A stretch of 64,000 nt of DNA from Desulfitobacterium dehalogenans ATCC 51507 (GCF_000243155.2 NC_018017.1:1054001-1118000), one strand, 5' to 3'. Positions 1 through 9,616 are shown, counted from the stretch's first letter. Notes: generated from the sequence alone by a model not told the origin. Made by a program: numbers and translations.

Positions 1-264
1 GCAATATACAGGTTTGTCACCTGTGGGTTGGAAAGGAACTGTAGTTTCTTTTCCGCAGGATGAACAAACAGCGGGGAACATTTCCCGCTGTGGGCGGGAA
101 GAGTATCCGCCGTTGCGGTTTTGAGCTTTTCTGGCAGCGCGACAGGAAGGGCAACGACCAGGCTCGTTTGTAAAACCTTTTTCTGCGTAGAATTCTTGCT
201 CTGAAGCAGAGAATACAAATTCTGCACCACAGTCTTTACAGGATAAAACTTTGTCTGCAAACAT
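1..264 (-). CDS. CxxC-x17-CxxC zinc-ribbon protein (3' end cut off by window)
   Basis: The reverse strand reads as a small protein starting at ATG 264 and running off the left edge; 88 codons are visible. An N-terminal ribbon has cysteine pairs CKDC (residues 9-12) and CPSC (39-42). A second ribbon begins CSSC at about 67-70, and 17 residues follow before the next cysteine, the spacing that defines the CxxC-x17-CxxC family. A GGAGG site lies about 10 bases upstream of the start. Family members probably bind zinc, and perhaps nucleic acid; their role is unknown. The gene has its own promoter at 378-406. Confidence 0.85.
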   Translation of the reverse strand, partial: MFADKVLSCKDCGAEFVFSASEQEFYAEKGFTNEPGRCPSCRAARKAQNRNGGYSSRPQREMFPAVCSSCGKETTVPFQPTGDKPVYC

Positions 265-377
265 CTAAAAAAAACCTCCAGATTTAAATTCCACCCGTTG
301 TATGGGAAGAGTCCTGCTCCCCAAAGCCACAGGCAATCGAGAAGGTTTTCATCCACAAGAACTAACGAGTTTTCTCC

Positions 378-406
378 ATTATACCTAATCTTTGCCAGGT
401 AGTCAA
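378..406 (-). promoter_or_regulatory. Sigma-A-type promoter of the zinc-ribbon gene
   Basis: On the reverse strand TTGACT (406-401) and TATAAT (383-378) are separated by exactly 17 bases. This predicts a leader of about 105 nt before the ATG at 264. The leader has short GC hairpins, but I recognise no known riboswitch. Confidence 0.75.
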
Positions 407-450
407 CAATTGTATGGAATAGTTTCAATATATGAACAATGAGATTTGTT

Positions 451-501
451 TAGTATCCTATTGTCACCATTTTTGTGTGTTTTGGTGACAATAGGATACT
501 A
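451..501. promoter_or_regulatory. Perfect 19-bp inverted repeat, probable operator
   Basis: The left arm TAGTATCCTATTGTCACCA (451-469) is exactly complementary to the right arm at 483-501, with a 13-base T-rich spacer. The right arm covers the -35 box of the promoter that drives the adjacent HTH gene. This suggests a dimeric or tetrameric repressor site, most simply for autoregulation. An RNA hairpin is unlikely to be its role, because the right arm lies upstream of the predicted transcription start. Confidence 0.7.
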
Positions 502-513
502 AAGTGATATAAT
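485..513 (+). promoter_or_regulatory. Promoter of the XRE regulator
   Basis: GTGACA (485-490) and TATAAT (508-513) are separated by 17 bases, five of six and six of six matches to the sigma-A boxes. The -35 lies inside the right arm of the 451-501 inverted repeat. Transcription should start near 520, so the TTG at 513 cannot be the translation start of the next gene. Confidence 0.75.
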
Positions 514-569
514 TGTTTAGTTATTATAAAAAAATATTTACCTTATTTACCCAAAAGAAGGTGCTTGAA

Positions 570-917
570 TTGGTCGATATTGGCCATTATATTTCGGCTC
601 AACGTATTGCGCGCAAAATCTCTATGCGCAAACTTGCAGAGCTTGCACGGCTGAGCCATACAGAAATTTATCGCTTAGAAAATGGAGAACGAAAGCATCC
701 CTCGCCTTGCGTACTAAAAGCTATTGCTCTCGCCCTGGATTTAAGCTACAACGAACTAATGAAAGTAGCAGGGTACTTAGAGGATAGCTCACCCAATGCT
801 GAGTTTTCACAGCATATCGATTGTGGGGATCTTTCGAAAGATGAAATTGAGGAGGTGGAGAGGTTTATTGAATACCTGCGTTATAAGCGTACCAAGGCGC
901 AACAAGACATAGTATAG
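570..917 (+). CDS. XRE-family HTH transcriptional regulator
   Basis: The protein has about 115 residues if translation starts at TTG 570, preceded by AGAAGG at 556-561. An upstream in-frame TTG at 513 lies in the -10 box and is rejected. The N-terminal 60 residues form a classic Cro/C1-type HTH (KISMRKLAELARLSHTEIYRLENGERKHPS). The acidic C-terminal tail is predicted helical. It probably binds the perfect inverted repeat just upstream and represses itself. The DUF1538 gene starts 18 bases after its stop, so the two are probably cotranscribed. Confidence 0.85.
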   Translation: MVDIGHYISAQRIARKISMRKLAELARLSHTEIYRLENGERKHPSPCVLKAIALALDLSYNELMKVAGYLEDSSPNAEFSQHIDCGDLSKDEIEEVERFIEYLRYKRTKAQQDIV

Positions 918-935
918 AAGGGTAGTGAAGTTTAT

Positions 936-2429
936 TTGAGTGTACTTTTAGAGAAATTAAAAGAAGTATTAATCTCCGTTGGACCTATCGTCATCCTTGT
1001 ATTGGCTCTAAATTTCACAATTGTTCCCATGGAACCTTTATTGGTCTTCCGGTTTCTTTTAGGAGCGTTATTTATTGTTTTGGGGTTATCCATCTTCCTT
1101 TTTGGGGTGGATATAGGGATTAGCAAAATAGGCACCCTGATGGGTGGAGCCTTAGCAAAGAGTAACAGATTATGGATCATTGTAGTGGCTGGTTTGTTAT
1201 TAGGGTTTTTCATATCCATTGCTGAACCTGACCTTCATATTCTTGCAGGACAAGTGGGTATGGTTACTTCAGGTGTCATATCAAAGTTAAGTATTGTTGT
1301 CGTGGTTTCCATAGGTATTGCTGTCATGCTCACAAGCGGCTTAGTCCGAATAATATATAATATTCCTCTCTATAAATTGCTCACGGTTCTCTATTTAATC
1401 ATCCTTGGTCTGAGCTTTTTTACGTCCTCGGAGTTTCTTGCCATTTCCTTCGATGCTTCCGGGGCAACTACCGGCGCGTTGACTGTACCCTTCATGCTGG
1501 CTTTGGCCTTGGGGGTTTCATCCTTAAAGAAGGATGGCAAGGCTTCAGAAAAGGACAGTTTCGGTCTCGTAGCCGTTACTTCAACTGGTGCAATCATTGC
1601 GGTCATGATGATGAGTATCTTATCTGAACAGGATAAGATAACGGGGAGTCTTCAAGAGTCCACTCAGGTCTCGGCCTCCTTTTTGGCGCCTTTTATCGAC
1701 AAGCTTCCCACCATAGCTTTTGAAATCTTCATAGCCTTGCTGCCCGTTATCCTGATGTTTTTTGTTTTTCAAAAAGTATCTTTCAAAATATCGCCAAAGG
1801 CTTTTCGTAAAGTGTTAAAAGGGTTGGTGTATACCTTTATTGGCTTAGTTCTGTTTCTGACAGGAGTTAATGCAGGCTTTATGGAGGTCGGCAGCAAGAT
1901 TGGCTATAATGTAGCAGTTATGGATAATAAATTTATTATTATCTCCATCGGCTTCATTCTCGGCCTGGTGGTCATTTTGGCGGAGCCTGCAGTTTATGTC
2001 TTGACACATCAAATAGAAGATGTTACAAGTGGATATGTAAAGAGACCTGTTGTTTTGATAGCTCTTTCCATTGGAGTTGCATTTGCAGTTTCATTATCGA
2101 TGATTCGAATCTTGATCCCAGGACTTCAGTTGTGGCATTTCCTTTTACCGGGTTATGTAGTCTCCATTCTCATGATGTACTTTGTTCCGAAATTATTTGT
2201 GGGAATGGCCTTTGATGCAGGGGGGGTCGCCTCCGGACCCATGACGGCAACATTTATCCTGGCTTTTGCTCAGGGTGCCGCTGAAGCTGTCGAAGGGGCC
2301 AATGTCATGGTGGATGGTTTCGGAATAATTGCCATGGTGGCCATGACTCCAATTATTGCTTTACAGACTTTAGGTTTTATTTTTAAGATAAAATCGGTGA
2401 AGGAAGGATTAAAGGAAAATGAAGCTTAG
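936..2429 (+). CDS. DUF1538 integral membrane protein
   Basis: This 497-residue, very hydrophobic protein with about 12 membrane segments is of the DUF1538 type. It is an internal duplication: FLFGVDIGISKIG, SIAEPDLHIL and SFDASGATTGALTVPF in the first half correspond to FLTGVNAGFMEVG, ILAEPAVYVL and AFDAGGVASGPMTATF in the second. The acidic AEP and FDA(S/G)G motifs are likely pore or substrate residues. Substrate is unknown. Translation starts at TTG 936. The next gene, a PII-like protein, overlaps its end by 11 bases, which resembles other transporter/PII pairs such as AmtB-GlnK. Confidence 0.85.
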   Translation: MSVLLEKLKEVLISVGPIVILVLALNFTIVPMEPLLVFRFLLGALFIVLGLSIFLFGVDIGISKIGTLMGGALAKSNRLWIIVVAGLLLGFFISIAEPDLHILAGQVGMVTSGVISKLSIVVVVSIGIAVMLTSGLVRIIYNIPLYKLLTVLYLIILGLSFFTSSEFLAISFDASGATTGALTVPFMLALALGVSSLKKDGKASEKDSFGLVAVTSTGAIIAVMMMSILSEQDKITGSLQESTQVSASFLAPFIDKLPTIAFEIFIALLPVILMFFVFQKVSFKISPKAFRKVLKGLVYTFIGLVLFLTGVNAGFMEVGSKIGYNVAVMDNKFIIISIGFILGLVVILAEPAVYVLTHQIEDVTSGYVKRPVVLIALSIGVAFAVSLSMIRILIPGLQLWHFLLPGYVVSILMMYFVPKLFVGMAFDAGGVASGPMTATFILAFAQGAAEAVEGANVMVDGFGIIAMVAMTPIIALQTLGFIFKIKSVKEGLKENEA

Positions 2430-3084
2430 CTCTGATGGAAAGGAATTTGAATTAATTTGTTTCGTCGTTAATTTTGGCGTAGGAAGCAAAGTAATCAAAC
2501 TTGCCAAACAGTGTGGAATATCCGGGGGAACGATTTTCTTAGGACGAGGTACGGTTAATAATCCTATTCTAAAGTTTTTGGATTTGACGGATATCCGCAA
2601 GGAAATTGTGCTGATGCTCGGAGAAAAAAAGGTAGCTGAGCACGCTTTAGAAGTAATCGATGAAAAATTGGCGCTGCATAAGGCTAATCACGGAATTGCC
2701 TTTACAAGTCCTGTGAGAGGTTTTGTAGGCCGTCATTTTTCCTTTCGCAGTGAACAAGAAAGTCGAGGTGTAGAAACTGCTATGTATCATGCCATTTATA
2801 CTGTAGTGGACAGGGGTAAGGCTGAAGAGGTCATGGAAGCAGCGACGAAGGCCGGCTCAAGAGGAGGAACCATCATCAATGCCCGTGGCTCAGGAATTCA
2901 CGAGACCCACACCTTGTTCTCCATGGCTATCGAACCGGAAAAGGAAATTGTGATGATCTTAGCAGAGAGTCAAACCACAGAAGCTATTGTCACTGCTATA
3001 CGCAATGAACTTCATATTAATGAACCGGGGAACGGGATCATTTTTGTTCTCGATGTGACTCAGACTTATGGATTAAGGCAGTAA
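2419..3084 (+). CDS. P-II family (PII-like) signal protein, tandem domains
   Basis: The 221-residue protein contains two PII-like ferredoxin-fold units. The first (residues 8-95) carries SGGTIFLGRGT and the second (about 120-215) carries RGGTIINARGSG, both at the T-loop/nucleotide-binding region. Each ends in a typical GNGIIFVLDV or NHGIAFTSPV strand. PII proteins sense nucleotides and control transporters or enzymes. The 11-base overlap with the DUF1538 gene strongly suggests it regulates that membrane protein. ATG 2419 is preceded by AAAGGA. A terminator follows the gene. Confidence 0.85.
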   Translation: MKLSSDGKEFELICFVVNFGVGSKVIKLAKQCGISGGTIFLGRGTVNNPILKFLDLTDIRKEIVLMLGEKKVAEHALEVIDEKLALHKANHGIAFTSPVRGFVGRHFSFRSEQESRGVETAMYHAIYTVVDRGKAEEVMEAATKAGSRGGTIINARGSGIHETHTLFSMAIEPEKEIVMILAESQTTEAIVTAIRNELHINEPGNGIIFVLDVTQTYGLRQ

Positions 3085-3106
3085 CTGCCATATACGGTAT
3101 CGACAA

Positions 3107-3150
3107 GGGCTTTCATCTAAAGCATCAAGCTTTGGGTGAAAGCTCTTTTA
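3107..3150 (+). terminator. Intrinsic terminator after the PII-like gene
   Basis: A 17-base stem (3107-3123 with 3129-3145, a few wobbles or mismatches) closes a 5-base loop and is followed by TTTT. It ends the XRE-DUF1538-PII operon. Confidence 0.8.
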
Positions 3151-3251
3151 GTTGAAATAGCAGGACTTTCCTTAAAAAAAGAGAACCTCTATAAGAAACT
3201 TTGTGAGGATATATTTTGAAAGCTGAGGACTTGAAAAGGAGGGGGCGCAGT

Positions 3252-3647
3252 TTGTTTTTTTCATCGGATATTATGTTTACGATTGTGCCGGTCATTATAA
3301 GCATAGGTTTTGTGGTGGTTTTTGGATTGATTTTAGTCAATATCATCCAAGGGATACGGACATGGAACTATAATAATTCCCAACCTGTTTTAACCGTGCC
3401 TTCCCTTATTGTGGCCAAAAGAGACCATGTCACCACGCACCATCATAATCATGGCAACGGGATACACCATAACCATCGCAGCACCAGCTATTATATAACC
3501 TTTGAAGTGGAAAGCGGGGATCGAATGGAATTTTCAGTAAATGGTAAGGAGTATGGAATGTTGGCTGAAGGGGATTTGGGAAAGCTTACATTCCAAGGGA
3601 CCCGGTATTTGGGGTTTGAGCGCTTGAGAGAGCCGGAAAGAGGTTAA
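3252..3647 (+). CDS. DUF2500-like membrane-anchored protein
   Basis: The protein has about 131 residues from TTG 3252, which has an AAGGAGGGGG site six bases upstream; an in-frame TTG at 3216 lacks one. An N-terminal transmembrane segment (TIVPVIISIGFVVVFGLILV) leads to a histidine-rich stretch (TTHHHNHGNGIHHNHRST) and a small beta-rich domain ending GKLTFQGTRYLGFER, typical of DUF2500. The histidine cluster could bind metal, but that is inference. It sits one base before the PstS-like gene and is probably cotranscribed with it. Confidence 0.75.
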   Translation: MFFSSDIMFTIVPVIISIGFVVVFGLILVNIIQGIRTWNYNNSQPVLTVPSLIVAKRDHVTTHHHNHGNGIHHNHRSTSYYITFEVESGDRMEFSVNGKEYGMLAEGDLGKLTFQGTRYLGFERLREPERG

Positions 3648-3648
3648 T

Positions 3649-5259
3649 ATGGCATCGAGTAAACGTTATATCTTTAAAACATTACTCAATCAGATGATGA
3701 CGGTGCCTATTCTGTTTACAACATTTTATCTGTTATTATTCTTTTCCGGTTTGAATTTTATTTCAGAGGGTCGGGGGGATGATACGGTATACCTCATCTA
3801 TGTACTGCTTGCTTTTATCGGTTCGTTTCTCATCGGGGGAATCGTCGGTTTCCTTCACTCCCGATTCGCTCAAAACAAGCCCGAATCGCCGAAAGCTAGG
3901 TACTTCTCTGCAGTCTTTCCTATCCTATATACCCTTATATTTATAATGATGCTCTTAATGATTACCCAAGGGAATATCCACTCCTCATGGTGGTCTTGGA
4001 CGGTTGTGAAGAATCCTTTGTATTTCCCTTTAGGCTTTGTTCTATTTATGTGGGGGAATCAGGCTGCCTTCATCGTCGGCGATTTGATGGGATATATAGG
4101 CTTTGCGGCAGGGTTTCTTTTAGAGGAGATCTTCTCTAAAAAGTCCCGAAAGGCAGAAGCGGTCCCGCAACGAAAAGGAATCAACATCGGACTGGCTGTG
4201 CTGTGCTTAAGCGGGGTTTTGTTTTCCGGAGGTTTGGCAAAGGATGTTCTGGCCAATGGCTGGATAGAGATTCGCTATGGGGAATCCACCCTGGGAAGCG
4301 AGCTTACGGAATTTGACCTCATAAGCATCGCCCCGTTTAAAGAGAATAACGGCCTGGCACACCTGGATCAAGCAACCAGCCTCCAGTTTACAGAATTGGA
4401 GACCATGCCACGTCTGGATGGCGCCACTGCTGTCTATCCTGTCTATGGAGCTTTTGTTGAGGCAGTATATAAAGGTCTTGGTGAATATTATCGTGAAAGT
4501 GCCCGTGAGAACGACCTAAAATGGGAGAAGGACTTCGAGCTGGCTTTTGTTCAAAGTGAGGAATTCCCTCTTAATATTGTACAATGCTCCAAGACGAACC
4601 GGGCCTATGAACGGCTTATGGCTGGAGAAACGGACATTATCTTTGTGGCGGAGCCATCACAAGCCCACCGGGAGCAGATCAAGGCACAGGGGGATGAGTT
4701 TGTGCTAACCCCTATAGCCAGTGAAGCCTTCGTCTTCTTTACCAATGCCGAAAATCCTGTAGAAAGCCTTACCCTCCAGCAGATTCAAGGGATTTATGCA
4801 GGGGAAATCAAGAACTGGAAGGAAGTGGGGGGAGCCAATCGGAAGATTCTGGCCTTTCAACGGCCGGAGAACTCTGGCAGTCAGACTGTGATGCAAAATC
4901 GGGTGATGCAAGGTCAAACTATGGTTGAACCCACACGGGAATCCTATGCGGGAGGAATGGGAGAGATCATCAGTCGGGTGGCGGACTATAAAAATGCCAA
5001 GAATTCCTTAGGTTATTCTTTCCTATATTATTCTTCGGAAATGGTGAAAAACAATCAGATCAAGTATCTTGCAGTGGATGGAGTTCTACCGACCCCGGAA
5101 ACCGTTCGCAACGCAACCTATCCCTTTACCGTTCCGGTTTACGCAGTGACCCTAAAGTCCAATACTCAAGAAAATGTGGGGCGGTTTATTCAGTGGGTCC
5201 TCTCGGAAGAGGGGCAGAGCCTTATAGAGAAAACTGGATACATCCCTCTGGAACCGTAA
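3649..5259 (+). CDS. PstS-like substrate-binding protein with N-terminal membrane domain
   Basis: The protein has 536 residues. The first 200 contain about five membrane segments. The rest is a PBP-like domain resembling PstS: the region DIIFVAEPS, the LTLQQIQGIYAGEIKNWKEVGG motif and the serine-rich loop RPENSGSQTVMQNRVM that holds phosphate in the family. It ends VLSEEGQSLIEKTGYIPL, again PstS-like. No pst permease genes are adjacent. A membrane-embedded fusion without its ABC transporter suggests sensing or scavenging phosphate rather than standard uptake; that is inference. Confidence 0.8.
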   Translation: MASSKRYIFKTLLNQMMTVPILFTTFYLLLFFSGLNFISEGRGDDTVYLIYVLLAFIGSFLIGGIVGFLHSRFAQNKPESPKARYFSAVFPILYTLIFIMMLLMITQGNIHSSWWSWTVVKNPLYFPLGFVLFMWGNQAAFIVGDLMGYIGFAAGFLLEEIFSKKSRKAEAVPQRKGINIGLAVLCLSGVLFSGGLAKDVLANGWIEIRYGESTLGSELTEFDLISIAPFKENNGLAHLDQATSLQFTELETMPRLDGATAVYPVYGAFVEAVYKGLGEYYRESARENDLKWEKDFELAFVQSEEFPLNIVQCSKTNRAYERLMAGETDIIFVAEPSQAHREQIKAQGDEFVLTPIASEAFVFFTNAENPVESLTLQQIQGIYAGEIKNWKEVGGANRKILAFQRPENSGSQTVMQNRVMQGQTMVEPTRESYAGGMGEIISRVADYKNAKNSLGYSFLYYSSEMVKNNQIKYLAVDGVLPTPETVRNATYPFTVPVYAVTLKSNTQENVGRFIQWVLSEEGQSLIEKTGYIPLEP

Positions 5260-5270
5260 TGGTCATGGGT

Positions 5271-5299
5271 TTGACAAAGTATGGAATCCATATTACCAT
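5271..5299 (+). promoter_or_regulatory. Promoter of the CymR-like gene
   Basis: TTGACA (5271-5276) and TACCAT (5294-5299) are separated by 17 bases. The start codon at 5345 is about 40 bases past the expected transcription start. Confidence 0.55.
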
Positions 5300-5344
5300 T
5301 AAAACTAAACCAATATGACTTCTTAAGCTTGGAGTGTTAAAGGA

Positions 5345-5788
5345 ATGAAAATATCAACAAAAGGAAGATACGGACTGCGGGCATTACTGGATTTGGCCGT
5401 TCATTCCCGTGGAGAACATGTTCCTCTTTCCAATATTGCTGATCGCCAAAATATCTCTGAGAACTATCTGGAGCAGGTTTTTTCCGCATTACGCAAGGCG
5501 GGGATTATCAACAGTGTAAAAGGTGCTCAAGGTGGTTATGTCTTGGCGGACAAAGCGGCTGAGATTAAAGTCGGAACAATTCTCAGAGTCCTGGAAGGGG
5601 ATTTATCCGTTGCTAATGAGGAATTGGACCGTGAAGGCGGTGTGAGCATCCAGGAGTGCATTCAAATTAAGGTATGGGATCAGATGACTGATCGGATTAA
5701 CGAGTTCGTGGATTCCATAACCTTGGAGGATCTTGTTCAGGAATATAATGTCATGAGCGGGCATGGCGGTATAATGTACTATATCTAA
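5345..5788 (+). CDS. cymR: Rrf2-family regulator, CymR-like
   Basis: The 147-residue protein is a complete Rrf2 winged-helix regulator (MKISTKGRYGLRALLDLA, then SENYLEQVFSALRKAGIINSVKGAQGGY). It has only one cysteine in the sensor region (QECIQIKVW), whereas IscR/NsrR proteins use three for an iron-sulfur cluster. That favours CymR, which represses cysteine biosynthesis genes in complex with cysteine synthase CysK. Its neighbours are an O-acetylhomoserine sulfhydrylase and cysK, the kind of genes CymR controls. The symbol rests on this context and on the missing cysteines. Confidence 0.8.
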   Translation: MKISTKGRYGLRALLDLAVHSRGEHVPLSNIADRQNISENYLEQVFSALRKAGIINSVKGAQGGYVLADKAAEIKVGTILRVLEGDLSVANEELDREGGVSIQECIQIKVWDQMTDRINEFVDSITLEDLVQEYNVMSGHGGIMYYI

Positions 5789-5795
5789 AGTGAAA

Positions 5796-5830
5796 CAGCC
5801 TTCTGATTTTTTTCAGAGGGCTGCTTTATA
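5796..5830 (+). terminator. Probable terminator after cymR
   Basis: An 11-base stem (CAGCCTTCTGA at 5796-5806 with 5813-5823, one G-T pair) closes a T-rich loop. It is followed by only a short T stretch, so efficiency may be modest. Confidence 0.5.
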
Positions 5831-5915
5831 CTGGAGATTGTTTAGCTTTTTTAAATCTGTTAGACTATAGATGGAAATTGAGTTGAAGAAATATATAATA
5901 CATGAGCTGTTTCTA

Positions 5916-5944
5916 TTGACAAAAAGGTGGAATGAACTTAAACT
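5916..5944 (+). promoter_or_regulatory. Promoter of the O-acetylhomoserine sulfhydrylase gene
   Basis: TTGACA (5916-5921) and TAAACT (5939-5944) are separated by 17 bases. The following 70 bases are very AT-rich with short palindromic stretches around 5955-5990, a plausible place for a CymR operator. I did not match a defined operator. Confidence 0.55.
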
Positions 5945-6021
5945 TTATTCAAAATATAGTAAACATATTAAATTACTATGAACTGCCAGTTGTTATCCAA
6001 GTTAAATTAGATTGAGGGTAA

Positions 6022-7323
<1,302 letters not shown>

Positions 7324-7389
7324 GAATGGGAAATGTATTTTCCAAAGGTGCTCTTGCGGAAATGATGTTTTGAATAATAATAGAGAATT

Positions 7390-7444
7390 GCCCCTGTGCA
7401 AGTCCGTAAAGGGAGACATTACCCTTTCGGAAAGACACAGGGGC
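7390..7444. terminator. Long hairpin between converging genes, probable terminator
   Basis: GCCCCTGTG (7390-7398) pairs with CACAGGGGC (7436-7444), and an inner imperfect stem pairs roughly 7403-7413 with 7422-7431. It lies between the converging metY and yeiH genes. Neither side has a long T run, so it may act as a weak two-way terminator. Confidence 0.5.
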
Positions 7445-7469
7445 GTTCCTTATGAATGGCCTTATACGA

Positions 7470-8507
7470 TTAAAGGATGAGGGTGAAATAAGAGAAGGCG
7501 GAAACGAAGACAGAAGCGACGAGCATAGCGAGGAGAGGGCGCAGGGCTCTCGAGCGTAGGCTGGCTAAGTGAACATTGAGTCCCAGTCCCACCATTGCCG
7601 CAGCCATTAAAAAGGATGAGAGAAAGGCAATAGCATTCAAGACTTCTTTTGAAATAGGGAGATAGGTTCCGATGAGGCTAGTCAAGATGAAACCTAATAG
7701 AAACCAGGGAAAGGAGGCCCCTTGGGTTGATTTCTCTGTGTCCTTGTCCCGACGGCGTACCCACCAGAGAAGGATGAAGCTTACGGGAATGAGGAGAAAG
7801 ACTCTTGCTAATTTAGCCAGTAAGGATGCAGCCAGGGCATCGGCCCCCACAGAATTAGCCGCCGCCGCTGCATGAGCGATTTCGTGTAAGGTGATTCCGC
7901 TCCAGGTTCCGTATTGGAGGGCGGTTAGGCCTAAATAGGGATAAAGCAGGGTATAGGCAAGGGTGAAAAATGTACCGATCAAAGCAATGATCCCCACACT
8001 GACAGCAGTATCCTCGTCCTTGGCTTTTAGAATAGGAGCAACTGCAGCAATGGCGGCAGCCCCGCAGATACCGGTACCAACTCCCAGCAGAAGGGACAAT
8101 TGCATGTCCCCCTTAATCCATTTAGACACCAGAAGGGTCGTAAAGACGGCGATGATAATGGTGAATAGTCCCTGAAACAAAAGGGAGGGGCCTTCTTGAA
8201 AGACCAAATGGATATTCAGGCGAAAGCCATAAAGAATAATAGCAAAGCGCAGGATTTTCTGGGCGGTAAACTGGACTCCGGTGCGGCATTTTTCCGGATA
8301 ACCCAAGGTATTGCGATAAAGAACAGCGATAAGAATCGCACAAAGCATTGCGCCAATTTTGTTGATACCGGGTAGGTTAGCTATCCCTGTAGCGACTGCA
8401 GCAATTCCCGTGGTGAAGAGTACGCCTGGAATGAGGGGTGCAACCTGGAATTTAACTAAAGGAAACTGTTTTTCTCTTTTTTGGGTTAGATTATTTATGA
8501 TTGCCAT
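7470..8507 (-). CDS. YeiH-family putative sulfate exporter
   Basis: The 345-residue protein has about ten membrane segments and matches the YeiH/UPF0324 family (FRLNIHLVF, LLLGVGTGICGAAAIAAVAPILKAKDEDTAVSVG, GTWSGITLHEIAHAAAAA). Family members are annotated as putative sulfate exporters, with limited experimental proof. ATG 8507 has a TAGGAGG site. It is divergent from a LysR regulator, a common arrangement for this family, and lies between two cysteine-biosynthesis genes, which supports a sulfur role. Confidence 0.85.
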   Translation of the reverse strand: MAIINNLTQKREKQFPLVKFQVAPLIPGVLFTTGIAAVATGIANLPGINKIGAMLCAILIAVLYRNTLGYPEKCRTGVQFTAQKILRFAIILYGFRLNIHLVFQEGPSLLFQGLFTIIIAVFTTLLVSKWIKGDMQLSLLLGVGTGICGAAAIAAVAPILKAKDEDTAVSVGIIALIGTFFTLAYTLLYPYLGLTALQYGTWSGITLHEIAHAAAAANSVGADALAASLLAKLARVFLLIPVSFILLWWVRRRDKDTEKSTQGASFPWFLLGFILTSLIGTYLPISKEVLNAIAFLSSFLMAAAMVGLGLNVHLASLRSRALRPLLAMLVASVFVSAFSYFTLIL

Positions 8508-8556
8508 GGTATCCTCCTAAGGTAAAGATTAAAATGAATTAAAACGTATCTCTACT

Positions 8557-8569
8557 TTACCCTTGGTAA
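8557..8569. promoter_or_regulatory. Palindrome in the yeiH/lysR divergent region
   Basis: TTACC-CTT-GGTAA lies midway in the 130-base gap between the divergent genes. It is a candidate half of a LysR-type operator. The assignment rests on position and symmetry only. Confidence 0.35.
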
Positions 8570-8637
8570 GGAACTAAACGCAATCCGGATTTGTTATACT
8601 ATACATAGCGAATGCTTATAAAGTAGGAGGTAGTCCA

Positions 8638-9549
8638 TTGATTACAGACACCTTGGAAATTTTCAAGAAAGTAGCGGAAGAAAAAAGCTTTTCTAAAGCT
8701 GCCGAGGATCTCTTTCTTTCTCAACCGGCAGTGAGCTCACATATTCGCAACTTGGAGAACGAGTTTGGAACAAAGCTCATTTATCGTTCATCAAAACATG
8801 TGAATTTAACCCCGGCCGGAGAAATTCTTTATGAACAGTCCTGTAAAATCATCAATCAGTATCAGGAGGCCAAAGAAAAGATCAATCAAATTCAAAGTGT
8901 TGTTTCCGGTAATCTTCGCATTGGAGCGAGCTTTACCATAGGGGAATATATTCTTCCGGAATTGGTCAGTCAAACGGCTACAAGGTACCCTAATCTTAAT
9001 ATTAATGTCACCATCGGGAACACGGAAGAGATTGCTCAAGGGTTAAGGCATAACCGTTTGGATGTGGCCTTAGTCGAAGGAAGAATTACCGGCAAGGAGT
9101 TTATTCTGGAGCCTTTCATGGTGGATGAAATGGTTTTGATTGCTTTGCCAAGTCATCCCCTGGCTAAAATGAAGAGTGTGGGCGCTCAGGATCTTGAAGA
9201 TCAAGTATGGATTTTACGGGAGGGAGGTTCTGGAACCCGTGAATCGAGTGATTGCTTTATAGAAACCTTGAAGATTCCCGTGAAACATTCTTATGTGTTC
9301 AGCAGCAACACAGGGGTTAAGGCAGCGGTTCTAAACGGCCTGGGAATTGCTTTAGTGTCAAAGCTTATTATCCAAAAAGAGATCAAGGCAGGGGAATTAG
9401 CGATCATACCCCTTGAGCAAAACTTGCCCCGACTGTCCCGGGAATTTATCATTGCGAGAGGCCAGGAAACCTATTTTACTAAGGCTTCAGAGGTATTTCT
9501 GATGGAATTAAGTCATTACAGCCAGGATACTCATGAGCATAGTGTTTAG
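8638..9549 (+). CDS. LysR-family regulator, CysL/YwfK-like
   Basis: The 303-residue protein has a standard LysR layout: winged HTH in residues 1-60 (FSKAAEDLFLSQPAVSSHIRNLENEFGTKLIYR) and a two-lobed effector domain from about 90 onward (GNLRIGASFTIGEYILPELV). TTG 8638 is preceded by AGGAGG. LysR regulators next to sulfur genes often sense O-acetylserine or sulfur compounds. The likely targets are the divergent yeiH and perhaps cysK just downstream. Confidence 0.88.
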   Translation: MITDTLEIFKKVAEEKSFSKAAEDLFLSQPAVSSHIRNLENEFGTKLIYRSSKHVNLTPAGEILYEQSCKIINQYQEAKEKINQIQSVVSGNLRIGASFTIGEYILPELVSQTATRYPNLNINVTIGNTEEIAQGLRHNRLDVALVEGRITGKEFILEPFMVDEMVLIALPSHPLAKMKSVGAQDLEDQVWILREGGSGTRESSDCFIETLKIPVKHSYVFSSNTGVKAAVLNGLGIALVSKLIIQKEIKAGELAIIPLEQNLPRLSREFIIARGQETYFTKASEVFLMELSHYSQDTHEHSV

Positions 9550-9586
9550 AATAGAGGAGTTTTTTTGGAATTTGATTAATTTGGTA

Positions 9587-9616
9587 TTGACAGCAGAACA
9601 AGTAAGGTATTACAAT
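9587..9616 (+). promoter_or_regulatory. Promoter of cysK
   Basis: TTGACA (9587-9592) and TACAAT (9611-9616) are separated by 18 bases. A 95-base leader follows before the ATG; it carries AT-rich imperfect repeats (about 9630-9650) where a CymR-type repressor could bind. Confidence 0.65.

Noticed and set aside
513-569. Start of the XRE gene at TTG 513
   Set aside because: This TTG is inside the -10 box of the promoter; AGAAGG at 556-561 supports TTG 570.
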